A DNA stretch of 64,000 bases from Lepus europaeus (lineage: Eukaryota > Chordata > Mammalia > Lagomorpha > Leporidae), in NCBI RefSeq assembly GCF_033115175.1, contig NC_084845.1, positions 1,862,501 through 1,926,500 on the forward strand, given 5' to 3'. The notes under the pieces were generated by a model. That model was given only the letters and a program-made list of their open reading frames with translations. It had not been told where the DNA came from and did not search any database. The first letter of the stretch is position 1. Each line of letters begins with the position of its first letter. Position numbers and translations under genes: made by a program. Below are positions 33,259-47,500 of this stretch, one piece after another.

Positions 33259-35171
33259 CAGGTAGTTAATTCACTCTCTCAAACTTAGACCTCATTCCTA
33301 TCTGGCCCTACTTTCTTATGCCAATTATGCAGACTAGTAACAAAAAGGCTACATAACAGAACTTAAATGGTAGGAAACATGAGTTAAGAGAGCTTCACAT
33401 GTACTCAGCAGTGCTTCCGGTATGAGTTTGTCCAACAGTACCAAGAAGAAACTGATAGAAAAGTGGACAGGAAGAAGGTGAATTGCCACCCCAGAATATT
33501 CATTTGGAAACAGTGGTGTAGAAGTTGACTCAATTTCATAGGTACAACTTTTGGATTATAGCACTTCTTCACCCCATACCTGCCTTCCTACTCCCAAACT
33601 GTCCCACCTCCTACTCCCTCTCCCATCCCATTCTTCATTAAGATTCATTTTTAATTATACACAGAAGATCAACTCTATACTAAGTAAGATTTCAGCAGTT
33701 TGAACCCAGACAGAGAAAGTATAAAGTACAGTTTGAAGACAAGTTTTACTGTTAGTTCTCATAGTACAACTCATTGACAGAGGTCCTATATGGGGAGCAA
33801 GTGCACAGTGATTCCTGTTGTTGATTTAACAATCAACACTCCCTTCAGAGAAATGTACATCCTTCTTTGATGGCCCCTTCTTTCCGCTGGGATCTCACTC
33901 ACAAAAATCTTTCATGTAGGCCATTTTTTGCCACAGTGCTAAGACCAATTTTAAAATGGGGTTTCATACGTTATTTTCAATATGCCACATCAGTGTCAGT
34001 ATTTGTGTCAGGCACTAGGGGATGCAGTGATGGAAAAAGTTAATCTCTATTCACTTTACTAGAATTTATAGTTTACTGTAGGAAGATAGGCAGATAAACG
34101 CAAATGAATATATAAGAGTACTTGTGATTCATGGTTGGTATACCTAATGAGTGGATTAAGTTTCGAGGAAGATACCCGAGGAAGTAGAGTTAGCATGAGC
34201 TCTGCAGACCATGCCTTGGAGCTGATACCTCAGAAGTGCATGCTGAGGAAAGGTTCTGAGCCTTCCTGGAAACTCAGGTTGTCCAAGGAGCTCATAAATG
34301 CTGCATGAGGTTGCTAACATTCCTCACTATCCAGTGTGGAGTAGCCACAAGCGACTAGTACCTACTGAGCACTTGAAACGCACTAGAGAGAATGATGAAC
34401 TGAATTTTTAATTTATTGAATTTTAATTGAAATAGCTATGTACAACCAGCAGCTGTATTGATATACAATAGTACACATGTAAAGAAATTAATCTGTAAAG
34501 GATAAATGATTGTTTTCAATCATATTACCCAGAGTTGAATAGTTTTACCATGTTTTATGGTCTTCCATCTTTTATATGTTGTATAATGTGTTTCAGAATT
34601 GTGTTAAAGGGGAAAAAATCGCTTAGAAATGGCAGGATTGGCCCCCATTCCCTATGTCTACCTCTCCTCTTTGGCTGAGAAAAATCTTGACATCTGATTT
34701 TAGTAATGGTCTTGAATGGTTCACGTGTGCCTCATATTGGGCAGGTAAGCATTTTAAGTATCTTGGGTATTTAAGCTTCACAATTCTAAAAAGGATATGA
34801 GTGCTGTTACTCTCATTGCACAGGTTACAGAGCCAGCCTCTGGGGCATTAAATAAGGTGGCTGTGGTCTCATAACCAGTAGCAGAGCTATCTCTTCAAGC
34901 ACAAATGTGCACAAAGCCCTGGGGGTCATACTTGTAACTGCTGTGCTAAAGCCAACTTTTTGTAGTTTGTGTGTGTGTGTGTGTCTACTTACTGGGGGAT
35001 TTCCACATTCTAGAACATTGTTGATGCCTCTGGTAGGGTAGCCCCACCCCTTGCTGCCTGGTCCTCAACTTCTGGGACATGTGTATATCTCCTTACGATC
35101 TACAGGTCCCTGAGTACTGACTGTCACAGGCTGCTGCGTCTTTCCTGTTGACTCATGTTTGATTCCTCCAG
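33259..35171. repeat. PEG3 intron 2 with lagomorph repeat and L2 fragments
   Basis: The 33640-33910 segment ('cagaagatcaactctatact', 'gtgcacagtgattcctgttg') is text I associate with a repeat common in rabbit DNA, probably a LINE 3' fragment. The 33985-34270 segment looks L2-like. A (gt)n run lies at 34968-34984. No exon seen before the SCAN exon. Confidence 0.4.
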
Positions 35172-35585
35172 TGAAAATTTTACTTACAAAAATGCTGCCT
35201 CCAAAGCCCTTGTCTGCTACCAAACCTAAGAAGTTCTGGGCCCCAAATCTGTATGAGCTAGACAGTGACTTGACTAAGGAGCCGGATGCCATCATAGGAG
35301 AAGGCCCAACTGACTCTGAATTCTTTCATCAGAGGTTTCGGAACTTACTCTATGTGGAATTTGTTGGGCCTCGGAAGACACTGATCAAACTCCGAAACCT
35401 CTGCCTCGATTGGTTGCAGCCGGAGACTCGCACCAAGGAGGAGATCATCGAGCTCTTAGTCCTTGAGCAGTACCTGACCATCATCCCTGAAAAGCTTAAG
35501 CCTTGGGTGCGAGCAAAAAAGCCAGAGAACTGTGAGAAACTTGTCACTCTGCTGGAGAATTACAAGGAGATGTACCAGCCAGAAG
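35172..35585 (+). CDS. PEG3: PEG3 coding exon 3: start codon and SCAN domain
   Basis: Acceptor 'gattcctccag' at 35161-35171 has a modest pyrimidine tract; another AG at 35108 is a possible alternative. Coding starts at 35192 (acaaaaATGc). It encodes residues 1-131 with the SCAN signature FRNLLYVEFVGPRKTLIKLR and LVLEQYLTIIPEKLKPWV. Donor GAAG/GTGAGC at 35586, phase 1. Confidence 0.95.
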
Positions 35586-38500
35586 GTGAGCTACTCCAGA
35601 GGGTGATGCAGTGGGCACAGGTGGCCAGCTCAGTGGTCTCTGCCTCGGCACTGCTGACAGACATTCTGGGACAGTCATTGTCTGTCTTCAGGTGGAGAAG
35701 GAGGCTGTCCTTCGCGCCATGGGATGTTGAACCTCATCCATGGCCTCCCCAAACTGATTATCACCACCAAATGTGTCCTCTTGCCTGGTGAAGTGTCCCC
35801 TGGGGTCAAACCCTGGCTAAGAACTACTGCCGACATCCGCAGAGGGGCAAAGACCTTTCTGTGTAAGGGCTGCTGTTAGGAAGAGAGCCCCCCCCCTTAA
35901 CTTGCCTTGTGTTAAACTGCCCCCAAGAAATGGGCTATCGGCCTTTGTTGTCTGGAGGTGAGGTGTGTGTGGCTACAGCCATGGTCTGTGCCCAGTCTTT
36001 AAGTGGAAAGAGATTGGAAGCTATTAAGTGGGTTTAAACTGAGAAACTACAGGGTCCGATGACTCCAGCTAATGGGCAGTGGGGAGTTCAGGAATTGGAA
36101 GAAGCTATTGGTGAGAATATGGGCTAGAGATGTGAAGGCGTTAAGCTGGTGTCTGGTGTCCTCAGACGACAACAACAGCGACATACCCAGTGACGACGAC
36201 ATGAGCCGAAATGGAGGAGAAACCCCACCACCTCGCTCGGAGCACTCTTTCAGCAGTGAGTAACCAGTTGTGCCAGTCACATCACCAGTGGGTGTGGGGA
36301 GGCATTTTCAGGTGCTGTGTTATATGGAGGCACATGGACTCTGAGGCCTCGGTGACCCAGATCAGGTCATGTCAGTCAGAGGTCTAAGGGGAGGGTAAGT
36401 AAATTAAGACATTTTTGTATAAAAACAAATACCAATAGGTGGAGTGAAATGCAGGATGATTTCTTTTTAATTTTAAAGAATTAATTTTTTGAAAGGTGTA
36501 GTGATGGAGAGGACTTCCATCTGCTCCTTTACTACACAAAGTGCCTACAACAGCTGAGGCTAGGCTACGCTGATGGCAGGAGCCCAGAGCTCTATCCAGG
36601 TGTCCTGTGTAGGTTACAGGGACCCACGTACTTGGGCCACCATCCACTTGCCTTTCCAGGTGCGTTAGCAGAATGCTGAATCAGAAGTGGAGTAGCTGAG
36701 ACTTGAACCAGCTTTCTGATATGAGATGCTATGTTCACAGCAGAGGCTTAACCCATTGTGTCACAACACCTGCCCTTGCAGGACTTTCTGTAATGATAAA
36801 GTTACCCCTTGGGATTTGCAGCAGGCTGCTTTGGAGCTATGCCCTCAGCCTCCCCAGCAGGGTTCCTTAAAGTTGCTTCCATGAACTTTTTAAGGGAACA
36901 TTGCTTTTGAGGAAGGTATATGTCTTGTGTTCTTAGATTTTCTTTGTAGTAGAATAACATTCATTATAAGGTGGGTTTGTGTGAGCTGGATAGCAGAGGG
37001 TCTGCAGTCCTTTCCTGAATTTAGACTCAATCACTTAGGAACTAACAAACCAGCAGAGGTTCTGAAGGGGAGCTCGCATTTGAAGTTCCCAAACCAAGCC
37101 CCACTTGAGTGAAGCCTCCAGAAACTGTTGCTGATATAGGGTAGGGAAGAGGCTTGACCTAGCCCTAGAGTCTGGAGCCTTTGAGTTTGGATCCATCTTG
37201 CGGAAGAAGTAAGGATAGTATCCCTTTCTCAGTAGAAATGTGCACAGAAAGGGATAACAGACACATCTGCATACAATGTCAACTACTCAAATGTCTGACC
37301 TGTTTAGGTGATCGGGATCAGGACCATGACCAGGATCAGGACTGGAACAGGAGGGGCAGAAGCAGAAATATAGAACCTCGAGACCGCTGGTCATACCCCA
37401 GGAATCCTAGAAGCAGTAAGTCATCTGTGTTATGTGCTCAGTTTGGAGGGGAACATGGCGGGGCCCTTCAAAGTGTCTGCCACTCAATTTGGATTCTATG
37501 CCAGTGCGCTCAAAATTTGGTCTAAGGCTTCCATACTGTAGTCTTATCTATGCAGTTTTTTTTCCCCATATATACCTTTTTTCACCTATATTACTCTACC
37601 ATTATTTTTCTTAAGCTGATACTTTTTTTTTTTGAGAGGCACAGAGAGTTAATTCTTACCTGTTCTACACTTCAAATACCTGTAGTAGCCAAGGGGTGAG
37701 CCAAGCCTAAGCCAGGAGCTAGGAACCCAGACTGGGTCTCCAACATGGTTGCAGGTACCCAACTACTTGAGCCATCTCTTGCTGCCTTTCAGGCTGTACA
37801 TTAGTAGGAAGCTAGAATCAGGAGCCAGAGTGAGGACTTGGACCCAGGCACTCTGATATGGGATGGGGACGTCATCCTAAGTGGCATCATAACCCCCAAG
37901 TCAAATGTTCATCCCACATTTTTTCTTCTCTTTACTAGAAGTTTCTGTATAAGAGTGCTACTACAAAAATTAAAGACTAGTATAAATCACCATAGATAGA
38001 AGGTGTAATGAAATTTTTATGTTATATTAACTTATAAGTCTATAATAGCTTCATATAAAAATGTTATATATACCTAATGAGAACATCTTAGGACATTCTC
38101 AGATTACCTTTCTTACCATACTAGTTTTCAGAATAAAATACTGTGAGATTTTTGAGTATTCTGTTATTGAATGTATTTTTGCTTAAATAAAAGTTTTAGT
38201 ATTTTATTTTTATTTATTTTTTGACAGGCAGAGTTAGACACTGACAGAGGGAGACAGAGAGAAAGGTCTTCCTTCCGTTTGTTCACTCCCCAAATGGCCG
38301 CCACGGCCGGCGCTGCGCTGATCCGAAGCCAGGAGCCAGGTGCTTACTCCTGGTCTCCCATGCAGGTGCAGGGGCCCAAGCACTTGGGATATCCTCCACT
38401 GCACTCCTGGGCCACAGCAGAGAGCTGGACTGGAAGAGGAGCAACCAAGACAGAACCACCACCCCAACTGGGACTAGAACCCGGGGTGCCGGCGCCGCAG

Positions 38501-41500
38501 GCAGAGGATTAGCCTAGTGAGCCACAGCGCCAGCCAAAGTTTTAGTACTTTTAAAAAAGTTTCAAAAGCAATGAAAAATAAACACATCATAACAATGTGA
38601 ACTAAATCGGAGCACTCTTCACCTCTGTGTGCAAGTGTTAGGGAAGTGGTGCATCTGAGTGCCTGGCTTGAGGCTTTCTTATTTGTGTGAAGAGAGCTGG
38701 GAAAGAACCAGCAGTCGTCATGTCAGTGTGTCGTTGATAATGTATACCCTCAAAATCATCTCTTGTTCCTTCTAGACGTGGAGGATGCTACAGTAGGTAG
38801 TGGGCCCTCTAAAATGGTGATTTAGCAGTAATTCATGATGCTGTAAGTGCTGTACAGAGCAGTAAGCCCTGCGTGGTGAAGCTTCTGATCCCATGTCCAT
38901 GCCTCAGTGGAGGAGACTGAGGATCAGTAACTGAAATACAGGGTTAGTGGGCGCTATGCCAGACCCACCCTCATGTCAGGGCAGCCTGCAAGAGTACGAA
39001 CAGAAGGATGAGTGAGACCCTGGCTCTGCCCTGGCTCTAGAATGTTCTGGGGCTGCTGGGCGATGCACACGCACGTATACACACTGGGTTCAGAGTTCAG
39101 CAGGGAAAACGTGGGAACCGCAAGGTTGGGCTAGGCCTTGCTTTCTCTCATTGCCCTTTTCTCTGCCTAGGGCTGCTTCAGCGGGATCTTTCCCTTCCTG
39201 TGATGGCGAAAACAAGTTTTGAAATGGAGAGAGAAGACGACAGGGACTTGATGGATTATGAGCCCCCATCCCAGGTATGCTCTGGTTTCCTCTCTTTCTG
39301 GAGATACCATCCTCATTTCATGGCAAAGATGCCTTTCTTCCCCAGGTGATGTGTTCATCTGTCCCCTAAAGTCCCACGCAAGGCAAAGGGCCCCTGTTTG
39401 CTCCCTGTAAGGAGAATAGGGCCCATCCCTGTCCTTAGCAAGTGTTAAGCAGCTAAGGTTGCTGCTGCCTGTTTTCTGATTGATTCATTCATGTAAAAGT
39501 CAGGCAGTCTTACCCCCTCGTTATGGGTATCACTAGGTAGATTGATTTATTTATTTGAAAGGCAGAGTTGGTTATTGCCTAGGAAAAGGGTAGCAGAGTG
39601 GTTCTGGAGATCTTTCTGGTCCTCAGGAGGAAGCCAAGAAAGATTCAGGGCTGCAAACAGACTTGCCAGGGAGCGCAAAGGCTCTGGAGCTGACAAGAGC
39701 TGGGCTTGAAGCCTGACCCTGCCACTTGCTATGTGTGTGGCCTTGGACCAATCACTTGACTAAGCTGAATCCTCAATTTCCTCATCTGTAAAATGGATGT
39801 AGTGATTGCCTCCCAGGACTACTGTGAGGAGTCAGTGACATTCACACACACACAAACAGTGCTACTGTGCTGCCTGACACATGGGAGGCACGTTGTGAGT
39901 CTTACTGGTTATGGCAGCCATTAGTTAAGAGGCAGTGTAGGAGGGGGAGCTAGGTGAAGGAAACCAGGCTGTGAGGTTTGAGCTGGTCCTTAAAGAAGGA
40001 GGAGAGGAGTCTTTGACACAGCAAAGTCTGCAGGAAGATCCTGGTGCCAAGGGGACTCAGCAATAAGAGAGGAGCTGGTTAAGCATCTGTCCCCTACTTC
40101 AGACATTTGGCCTGGACATGAGTACAGCAGTGACCGCGGCACACTGGGTCTTGGCCCTGAGGAGCTTTTGACGGGTGCACAAATAAATATGCATGTCCTG
40201 GGTATAACTGCTGGTTGTTCTGAGTGCTAGAGGAAAAGTAGGGGGTTAGCAAGAAAATGTAGCAGGGATTTTGGTTTGAATTGAAAGACAATGCCTTCAG
40301 GGCAATAACACTTGATATGGCATGGATGAAGAGTGAACTGGGTTAGCTGTTAGAGTGAAGAGGACCTCAGGCAGTAGGGAGAGTCTGGCACAGCCTCTGG
40401 AGCAGGACCTGGACAAAGGCCAGGCTGGCTGGGCCACCAAGGGAGGAGGTGGGAGGGAAGAGAGGCACGGGCAAGCCTGGTCACTGGTGTCTTGGTAGTT
40501 GGAGTTTGTCTTGTTTTGCTTTTTAAATGATGCTCTTTGGCAATACATGAAAAATTTGCAACCAAGCAAGCCCCATGTCTGCATCGTCCGAAAGCCTGGA
40601 AGTTGCTGATGCCTACGAATTCAGTGTAGTAGAAACAGCAGCGGCAGATGCCATAGAGTACATTGTGCGAGTATACACGTCAGACTTTTCTGATCATCCT
40701 TTGGCATCGTGTGTAAATTTCTTTAAGTGTTCACTTGTGTAGGTCATGCTGTGAAGATTACATTGTGCAGAGCAACATCTCTTCCAGTCAAACTTGTTTG
40801 TAGCTGTTAATTACAAACACCCAGCGAACAAATGTTTTAATGCTACCTACATGCATAGTTATTTAATTTTAAGTCAGAGCATCCTCTGTTCTTTCACAGG
40901 GGAAATGTAGTTCGGAGTTTTTTAAAAAGATTTATTTATTTCTCTCTGTCTCTCTCACTGTCTATAACTCTACCTGTCAAGTAAAAAAAAGATTTATTTA
41001 TTTATTTGAAAGGCAGAGTTACAGAGAGGCAGAGGCAGAGATAGAGAAAGAGAGGGGCCTTCCATCCACTGGTTTACTCTCTATATGGCTACAATGGCCA
41101 GAGCTGTGTTGATACGAAGCCAGGAGCTTCTTCTGGGTCTCCCAGAAGGACTTGGGCCTTCTACTACTTTCCCAGGCCGTAGCAGAGAGCTGGATCTGAA
41201 GAGGAGCAGCCAGGACTCGAACCAGTGCCCATATGGGATGCCGGCCCTGCAGGTGGCAGCTTTACTCGCTATGCCACAGTGCTGGCCCCTCTCCCAAGTC
41301 CTTGATTTCATTTAATGTAAAGTTCTGGGTTCTGAGTTCCTCTGTGAGGAACACAAACACACTTGTGCATCCACCCACTCTTTGAGTCCTGATAAAAAGC
41401 AAGTGCCGAGTCCTCAGGAGGCACTGTTACCAGCCTGAATGCAATCCATCTGCTCCTGTGGATCCTGCCCTCTGGTAAGAGGAGACAGGCTCCCTGTGAA

Positions 41501-44500
41501 ATGCAGCTTGGCTTCATGAGATGATACTTGTGCCATCACAGTGGCTCCTGAGTTTTTGTAGCTTGTTTATTGACCCAGAAATTAGCTCTGACCTTGAAAG
41601 AACTTCATTTCTGAAACTCTGCTTCATTTTCTTGCCCTTCTTAGTTTCTGCTGTTGTTTTTGCTTTTTAATGACTGGAGATTGGCATCTGCTTAAATGAG
41701 GCTTCCCTGTGAAACCGTGATGCCTGTGCCTCTTGTTCGTTCTCAATTAGAGATGCATCTTATTCTGCACATATTGTGGGGTTGTGGTTTTTTGCTACAT
41801 TTTTTTCATGTTACTATAACATACACCCCTCTTCACAGCTATAGAACTAGAGTAAATTTAGTATCACAACATCTGTGTTTTCTTTATATAATCTTTCTTA
41901 AAACTTAAACAGCACATTACATTGCAGAAAATGTTAACCCATGATATTGCAAGAGAGATGCTCCTGTTTCTGTTTTCACAGATGAAGAACCTGAGGCTCA
42001 GAAAGATTTCTGTTCCCAAGGTTGCACTGCCCTTAGTGTGATCCTCCTTTGGCCCTAGAATTCTTTCCAGCTCCAAAGCCTGTGGGCTTCCCATGGCACT
42101 ATCTCCCTTCTCAAGTCTCTTTCCCAGCGTCAGTGCCATCCTCCCCAGGACCACAACTCACCAAAATCAGGGATAAGTGCAGCCCTGCACTAAGAGCCCT
42201 TAGGATCCTGCAGAGCAGGCTATTCTTAGTAATGTGTGGAATTTTCACTTTCTGTGTTATGGAAATATCTATTAAAAACAGAAAGGGCAGTTATAAAATA
42301 AAGGCCCTTGGTGCTTACGGTTATTCCTGGGTTATTTTGAAATTTATACCCTGGAAGGACCTACAGTTTACTCGTGCTGTGCAGTAGAGGATTGTGGAGG
42401 GAAGTTTAAAACACATATCTGCCCATACATCTCTTTAATTGCATCTTCTTTCTGTTCCCTAAGTACCCCTTACGTGTATGAGATTTAATGATTGAAGTTT
42501 TCCTACCAATCTCCTTCTGTAGGTGCCGTAATCTCGCCTTCTACCTAGGGCACCCATCTGAGGTCCTCTGAAAAACCTTTGCTCACTGTTCAGGCCTATC
42601 CTGAGCTGTCCCTCTATGAAACCCATTTAGCACTTATTATCTGTACCCCAATTTACTGTTTATTGTTCTCTAATTGTTTCACGAGTCTTTTCTCTCCAAC
42701 CAAATTATAAGCTGCATGAGGGCAAGGAATATGTGTCATGCGTCTTTGGGATCTGCCTCAGAGTGTAGCGCCAAGGTAGGTACGATGTAGGCCCCTAGTA
42801 ACACTTGACTTGGATCACTCAGAACCCCAAATCCTGTGAGCACTTCCTATATAACTTTATATATGTAGCTCCCATGTCGCCAACATTTTTCTTTTCTCTT
42901 TGGACAATCAGTGGCATAGACTCCACTTACAGGTATGTGTTTGCTATTTTAGGATGTTGAGTCATACCAGAATGTCATGGACCTTAACGAGGACAGGAAA
43001 CCTCAGAATCCAATCCAGGATAACATGGAGAACTACCGAAAGCTGCTGTCTCTGGGTAACTAGCTGGTTCTAACATTTACTTCCTGCCCAGTCACTGGAG
43101 CATTTTGTCACCTTGTCCTTTTCAAGCTTCAGGATGTTAAGAGTCCACGTTAATATATTTAGACTTGAAATATAGTTAGAAGCCTTTGAAAATTTTCAAC
43201 AAGGAAGTCAACGATGAGGTGAATTTTGAAGAAATTTCTCTGACTTTGGGTGAGGAAACAGGGTGATGACTCTTGCCACAAGAGTTGATACTTTTTCTAG
43301 AGTTGGGACAGTGGAGAATTTTAAACACACAATTAAAATGAGCTCCTGAGCTCCTGTGTGTACTCCCTTGAAAGACATCTAGCCCAAACTGGCAGTAGAT
43401 AGTTGGCTATGCAGGTCTAAGGCTGCAAAGCCTCGAGGAGCTCCATTTTTAAGACAGCAGGTAGAAAAAGAATAGTCAAGAGGTAGGAGGAAAACCGTGG
43501 AGGCCAGTGAAAAAGTATATTAAGACTTAAGAAGTACTAACGAGAAGGAAAATTAAATGAAGATGCATTGAATTCAGGATTACTTCTGGTCTGTGTACCA
43601 ATTTCTAGGTAGAATCAGAATTAGTTAAAATGCAGAATACCAGGTTAAGGAATGGATCTTATGAAAGGCATCCAAACAACTGGACATGGGCTAGTGGCTC
43701 AAAGAAAGAGATCAGTTTATGGTGATGAGTCTTGGTCCCTAACTTGAGCTTGAGCCATCATATTGTTTTGTATGTGACCAGGGGTGCAGCTTGCTGAAGA
43801 TGATGGCCACTCCCACATGACGCAAGGCCACTCCTCAAGGTCCAAGAGAAGTGCCTACCCAAGCACCAGTCGAGGTAAGCACTACACATCCTACACATGA
43901 GCCACACAACCAGTGAGATACATATCAAGGAACCTACATTTTACATTCCCAAACATTACAGAAATTGTTCTGCAAGTTCTGGTGTCATTTTATATAAGTT
44001 TGGGGACTAGGGAATATTTATATTTGGGGTTTCTTTCTAGGCCTGAAAACTATTCCTGAAGCCAAAAAATCAACCCACCGGCGTGGAATTTGTGAAGATG
44101 AATCTTCCCATGGGGTGATAATGGAGAAATTCATCAAGGACGTGTCACGAGCCTCCAAATCAGGAAGAGCAAGAGAGTCAACTGATCATCCACAGAGGTT
44201 CCCCAGGATGTCAGATGAAAGCTGGAAGGATGTTTCCTTCACCAAAAGGGAATCAGTGATTCAGGAGAGGGGTTATGAAGGGAATGCATTTAGGGGAGGT
44301 TTTAGGTTTAACTCAGACCTTGTGTCTAGAAGGAGAGTTCTTGAAAGAAAAAGGCGCTATCATTTTGACACGGATGGGAAGGGCTCGACTTGGGATCAGA
44401 GGGCCAGGAAGAAGCCCTTTGAATGTGGTAGTGAGATGAGAAAAGCTCTGAGCATGAGCAGCCTGAGCAGCATCAGCTCCTCGTCCTTCTCCGGGTCGCA

Positions 44501-47500
44501 ACCGGTTGACTTTGGAGCGATGCCGTATGTGTGTGATGAGTGTGGGAGGTCATTCAGCGTCATCTCAGAGTTTGTTGAACACCAGATCATGCACACTAGA
44601 GAGAACCTATATGAGTATGGTGAATCCTTTATTCACAGTGTGGCTGTCAGTGAGGTTCAGAAAAGCCAGGCTGGAGGGAAACGCTTTGAGTGTAAGGAAT
44701 GTGGGGAAACTTTCAATAAGAGCGCCACTCTGGCTGAGCACCGGAAAATTCATGCTAGAGAGTATCTCGCAGAAAGTAACGATCAGGAATATGAGGAGGC
44801 CTTTATGCCTAGCCCAACCTTCAGTGAGCTTCAGAAGATCTATGGCAAAGACAAATTCTATGAGTGCAAAGTGTGTAAGGAAACCTTCCTTCATAGCTCT
44901 GCCTTAATTGAGCATCAGAAAACCCATGGTAGAGGGAACTTCAGTGATGACAAAGATAATGAGCGTGAGCGCCAGCGTGAGCATGAGCGTGGAGAAGCCT
45001 TTATGCCCAGCTCAGCCTTTATTGAGTTTCAGAAAATGTATGGTAAAGAGAAAATCTATGAATGTAAAGTGTGTGGGGAGACCTTCCTTCATAGCTCTTC
45101 TCTGAGAGAACATCAGAAAATCCATACTAGAGGAAACCCATTTGAAAACAAGGGTAAAATATGTGAGGAAACCTTTATTCCTGGTCAGTCTTTTAAAAGG
45201 CGTCAGAAAACTTACGCTAAGGAGAAGCTGTATGACTTTAAAGATGGCAGGGATGCCTTTCTGAGCTCAGACCTCAGTGAGCATCAGAAAATTCATTCTC
45301 GAAAGAACCTTTTTGAAAGCAGAGGGTATGAGAAACCTGTCATTCATAACATGCCATTCACAGAATCTCAGAAGAGCCATACTATAACAAGACCACCTGA
45401 AAATGAAGAGGAGGAGAAGGCATTCACCATCAGCTCTAACCCCAGTGGGAACCAGAAATTTCCCCTGAGAGAAAATGTCTATGAGAGGAAACCATATGAG
45501 AGGTCGGTTATTCATAGCTTAGCCTCTACGGCAGCTCAGAGAAGCTACATTGCAGTGGGGCCCAGTAAACTGAAAGTGATTGCAGAGTCTACCATTCAGA
45601 GCTCAAATGTTATCAGCTATCAGAAAATCCGCTCTGGAGGGAACAGCTATGAAGGAAAAGAATACAAGAGATCTGTAATCCATAGCTTGGCTGCTCCCAG
45701 GCCTCTGAAACGTCACATTCTAAATGATCTGGGTGGATGTGATGAGAGAGGAGAATCTTCCATTTATATCTCAGATCTTAGTAATAAGCGACAGAAGATT
45801 GCTGCCAGAGAGAACCTTTATGAAAATGATGTGAATAACAGTCATGAGGACTCTGCTTTACAAAGTGTATCCTATGTCAGACCTCAAAAAAGCCTTGCTG
45901 GAGAGGGACCTAGTGAATTGAAACAGGATGGCGAATTTTCTGTCCCAAGCTCAAGTGTCCGCCAACACCAGAAAGCTCGTGCTAAAAAGAAGTACATTGA
46001 GCATAGGAGCAATGAGACCTCTGTAATTCATTCCCTACCTTTTGGGGAACTGCAGCGGATTCACCCTAGAGAGAAGCTCTATGAGTGTCAGGAGTGTGGT
46101 GAGTCCTTTGCTCGTATCTCTGACCTCACTGAGCACCAGAAGATTCACGATAGAGAGAAGCCCTCTGGAAGCAAAAACTACGAACGGTCTGTCATTCGCA
46201 GCTCGGCCCCTACCGATCCTCAGACAAGTTATGCCCAAGAGCAATATGCTGAAGAACAAGCACGCAGTGAATTTAAGTTCAGGCAATGCTTTACTAACAG
46301 CAACAACCTTAGTACACATCAGAAAATCTATGCTCAAGAGAAGTCCCATGGTGAGGAGCCTCGTGGCAAAGAACCCCATGGAGAGGAGCCCCGTGGTGAA
46401 CAGACCCCTGGGGAGATGAAGCCTGAGGAGGAGACCCATGGCCAGGAGATACCTGAGGAGACCCGTGGCCAGGAGACTCCAGGCGAGGAGACCCGTGGCC
46501 AGGAGATACCTGAGGAGGAGACCCGTGGCCAGGAGACACCTGGCGAGGAAACCCATGGCCAGGAGATTCCTGGCGAGGAAACCTGTGGTCAGGAGACTCC
46601 TGGCCAGGAAACCCGTGGTCAGGAGACTCCTGACGAGGAGACCCACGGCAAGAAGACACCTGGTGAGGAGACCCGTGGCCAGGAGACTCCTGGCGAGGAG
46701 ACCCACAGCGAGAAGACAGTTGAAGATGCTGTCATTCAGGGTTCAGACTTGGATGAGCCTCAGAAGGATGACCCTGACAACACAATCTATGAATGTCAGG
46801 ACTGTGGGCTGGGCTTTGTGGATCTCACAGACCTCACTGACCATCAGAACGTCCACAGCACAAACACAAAATGTCTCGTTGACAGTCGTGAGTACACGCA
46901 TTCTGTAATTCACACCCATTCCATCAGTGAATATCAGAGAGAGTACACAGGAGAACAGCTCTACGAGTGCCCAAAATGTGGAGAATCTTTTATTCATAGC
47001 TCATTCCTTTTTGAGCATCAGAGAGTCCATGAGCAAGACCAGTTGTATGCCCTAAAGGGATGTGATGATGGTTTTATTTCTCTCTTGCCTGTGAAGCCAC
47101 GAAGGAATCGAGCTGCAGAGAGGAATCCCGCTCTTGCTGGGTCAGCCATTCGATGCCTTCAGTGTGGACAAGGCTTCATTCATAGCTCTGCCCTTAATGA
47201 GCATATGAGACTGCATAGGGAGGATGAGTTACTGGAGCAGAGCGAGATGGCTGAGGAAGCCATCATGTCAGGCCTAGCCCTCACAGAGTTTCAGGGAAGT
47301 GAAAGTGAAGAGAAGCTCTTTGAATGTACAATATGTGGAGAATGCTTCTGCACTGCCTCAGAACTTGGGGATCATCACACAAGGGTTCATAAAGATGAGC
47401 CTTACGATTATGGGCCCTCCTTCACTCATACCTCATTCCTCACTGAGCCGCTCAAAGGAGCTATACCGTTCTATGAATGCAAAGATTGCGGGAAGTCCTT

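Noticed and set aside
35159..35191. Upstream in-frame ATG giving MIPPVKILLTK before MLPPKPL
   Set aside because: It lies before the likely splice acceptor at 35170-35171, and PEG3 of other mammals starts MLPPK.
35586..35791. Read-through of the SCAN exon to residue 210 of the open frame
   Set aside because: The frame continues past a consensus donor; the true continuation (DDNNSD...) is in the next exon and keeps colinearity with human PEG3.
45228..45300. A thirteenth zinc finger in PEG3
   Set aside because: LYDFKDGRDAFLSSDLSEHQKIH has the histidines but no cysteines; the human protein is likewise degenerate here.
46035..46706. 223-codon minus-strand frame and a 156-codon alternative + frame inside PEG3 exon 9
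   Set aside because: Both are shadows of the 30-bp in-frame minisatellite; repetition of a stop-free unit keeps all frames open.
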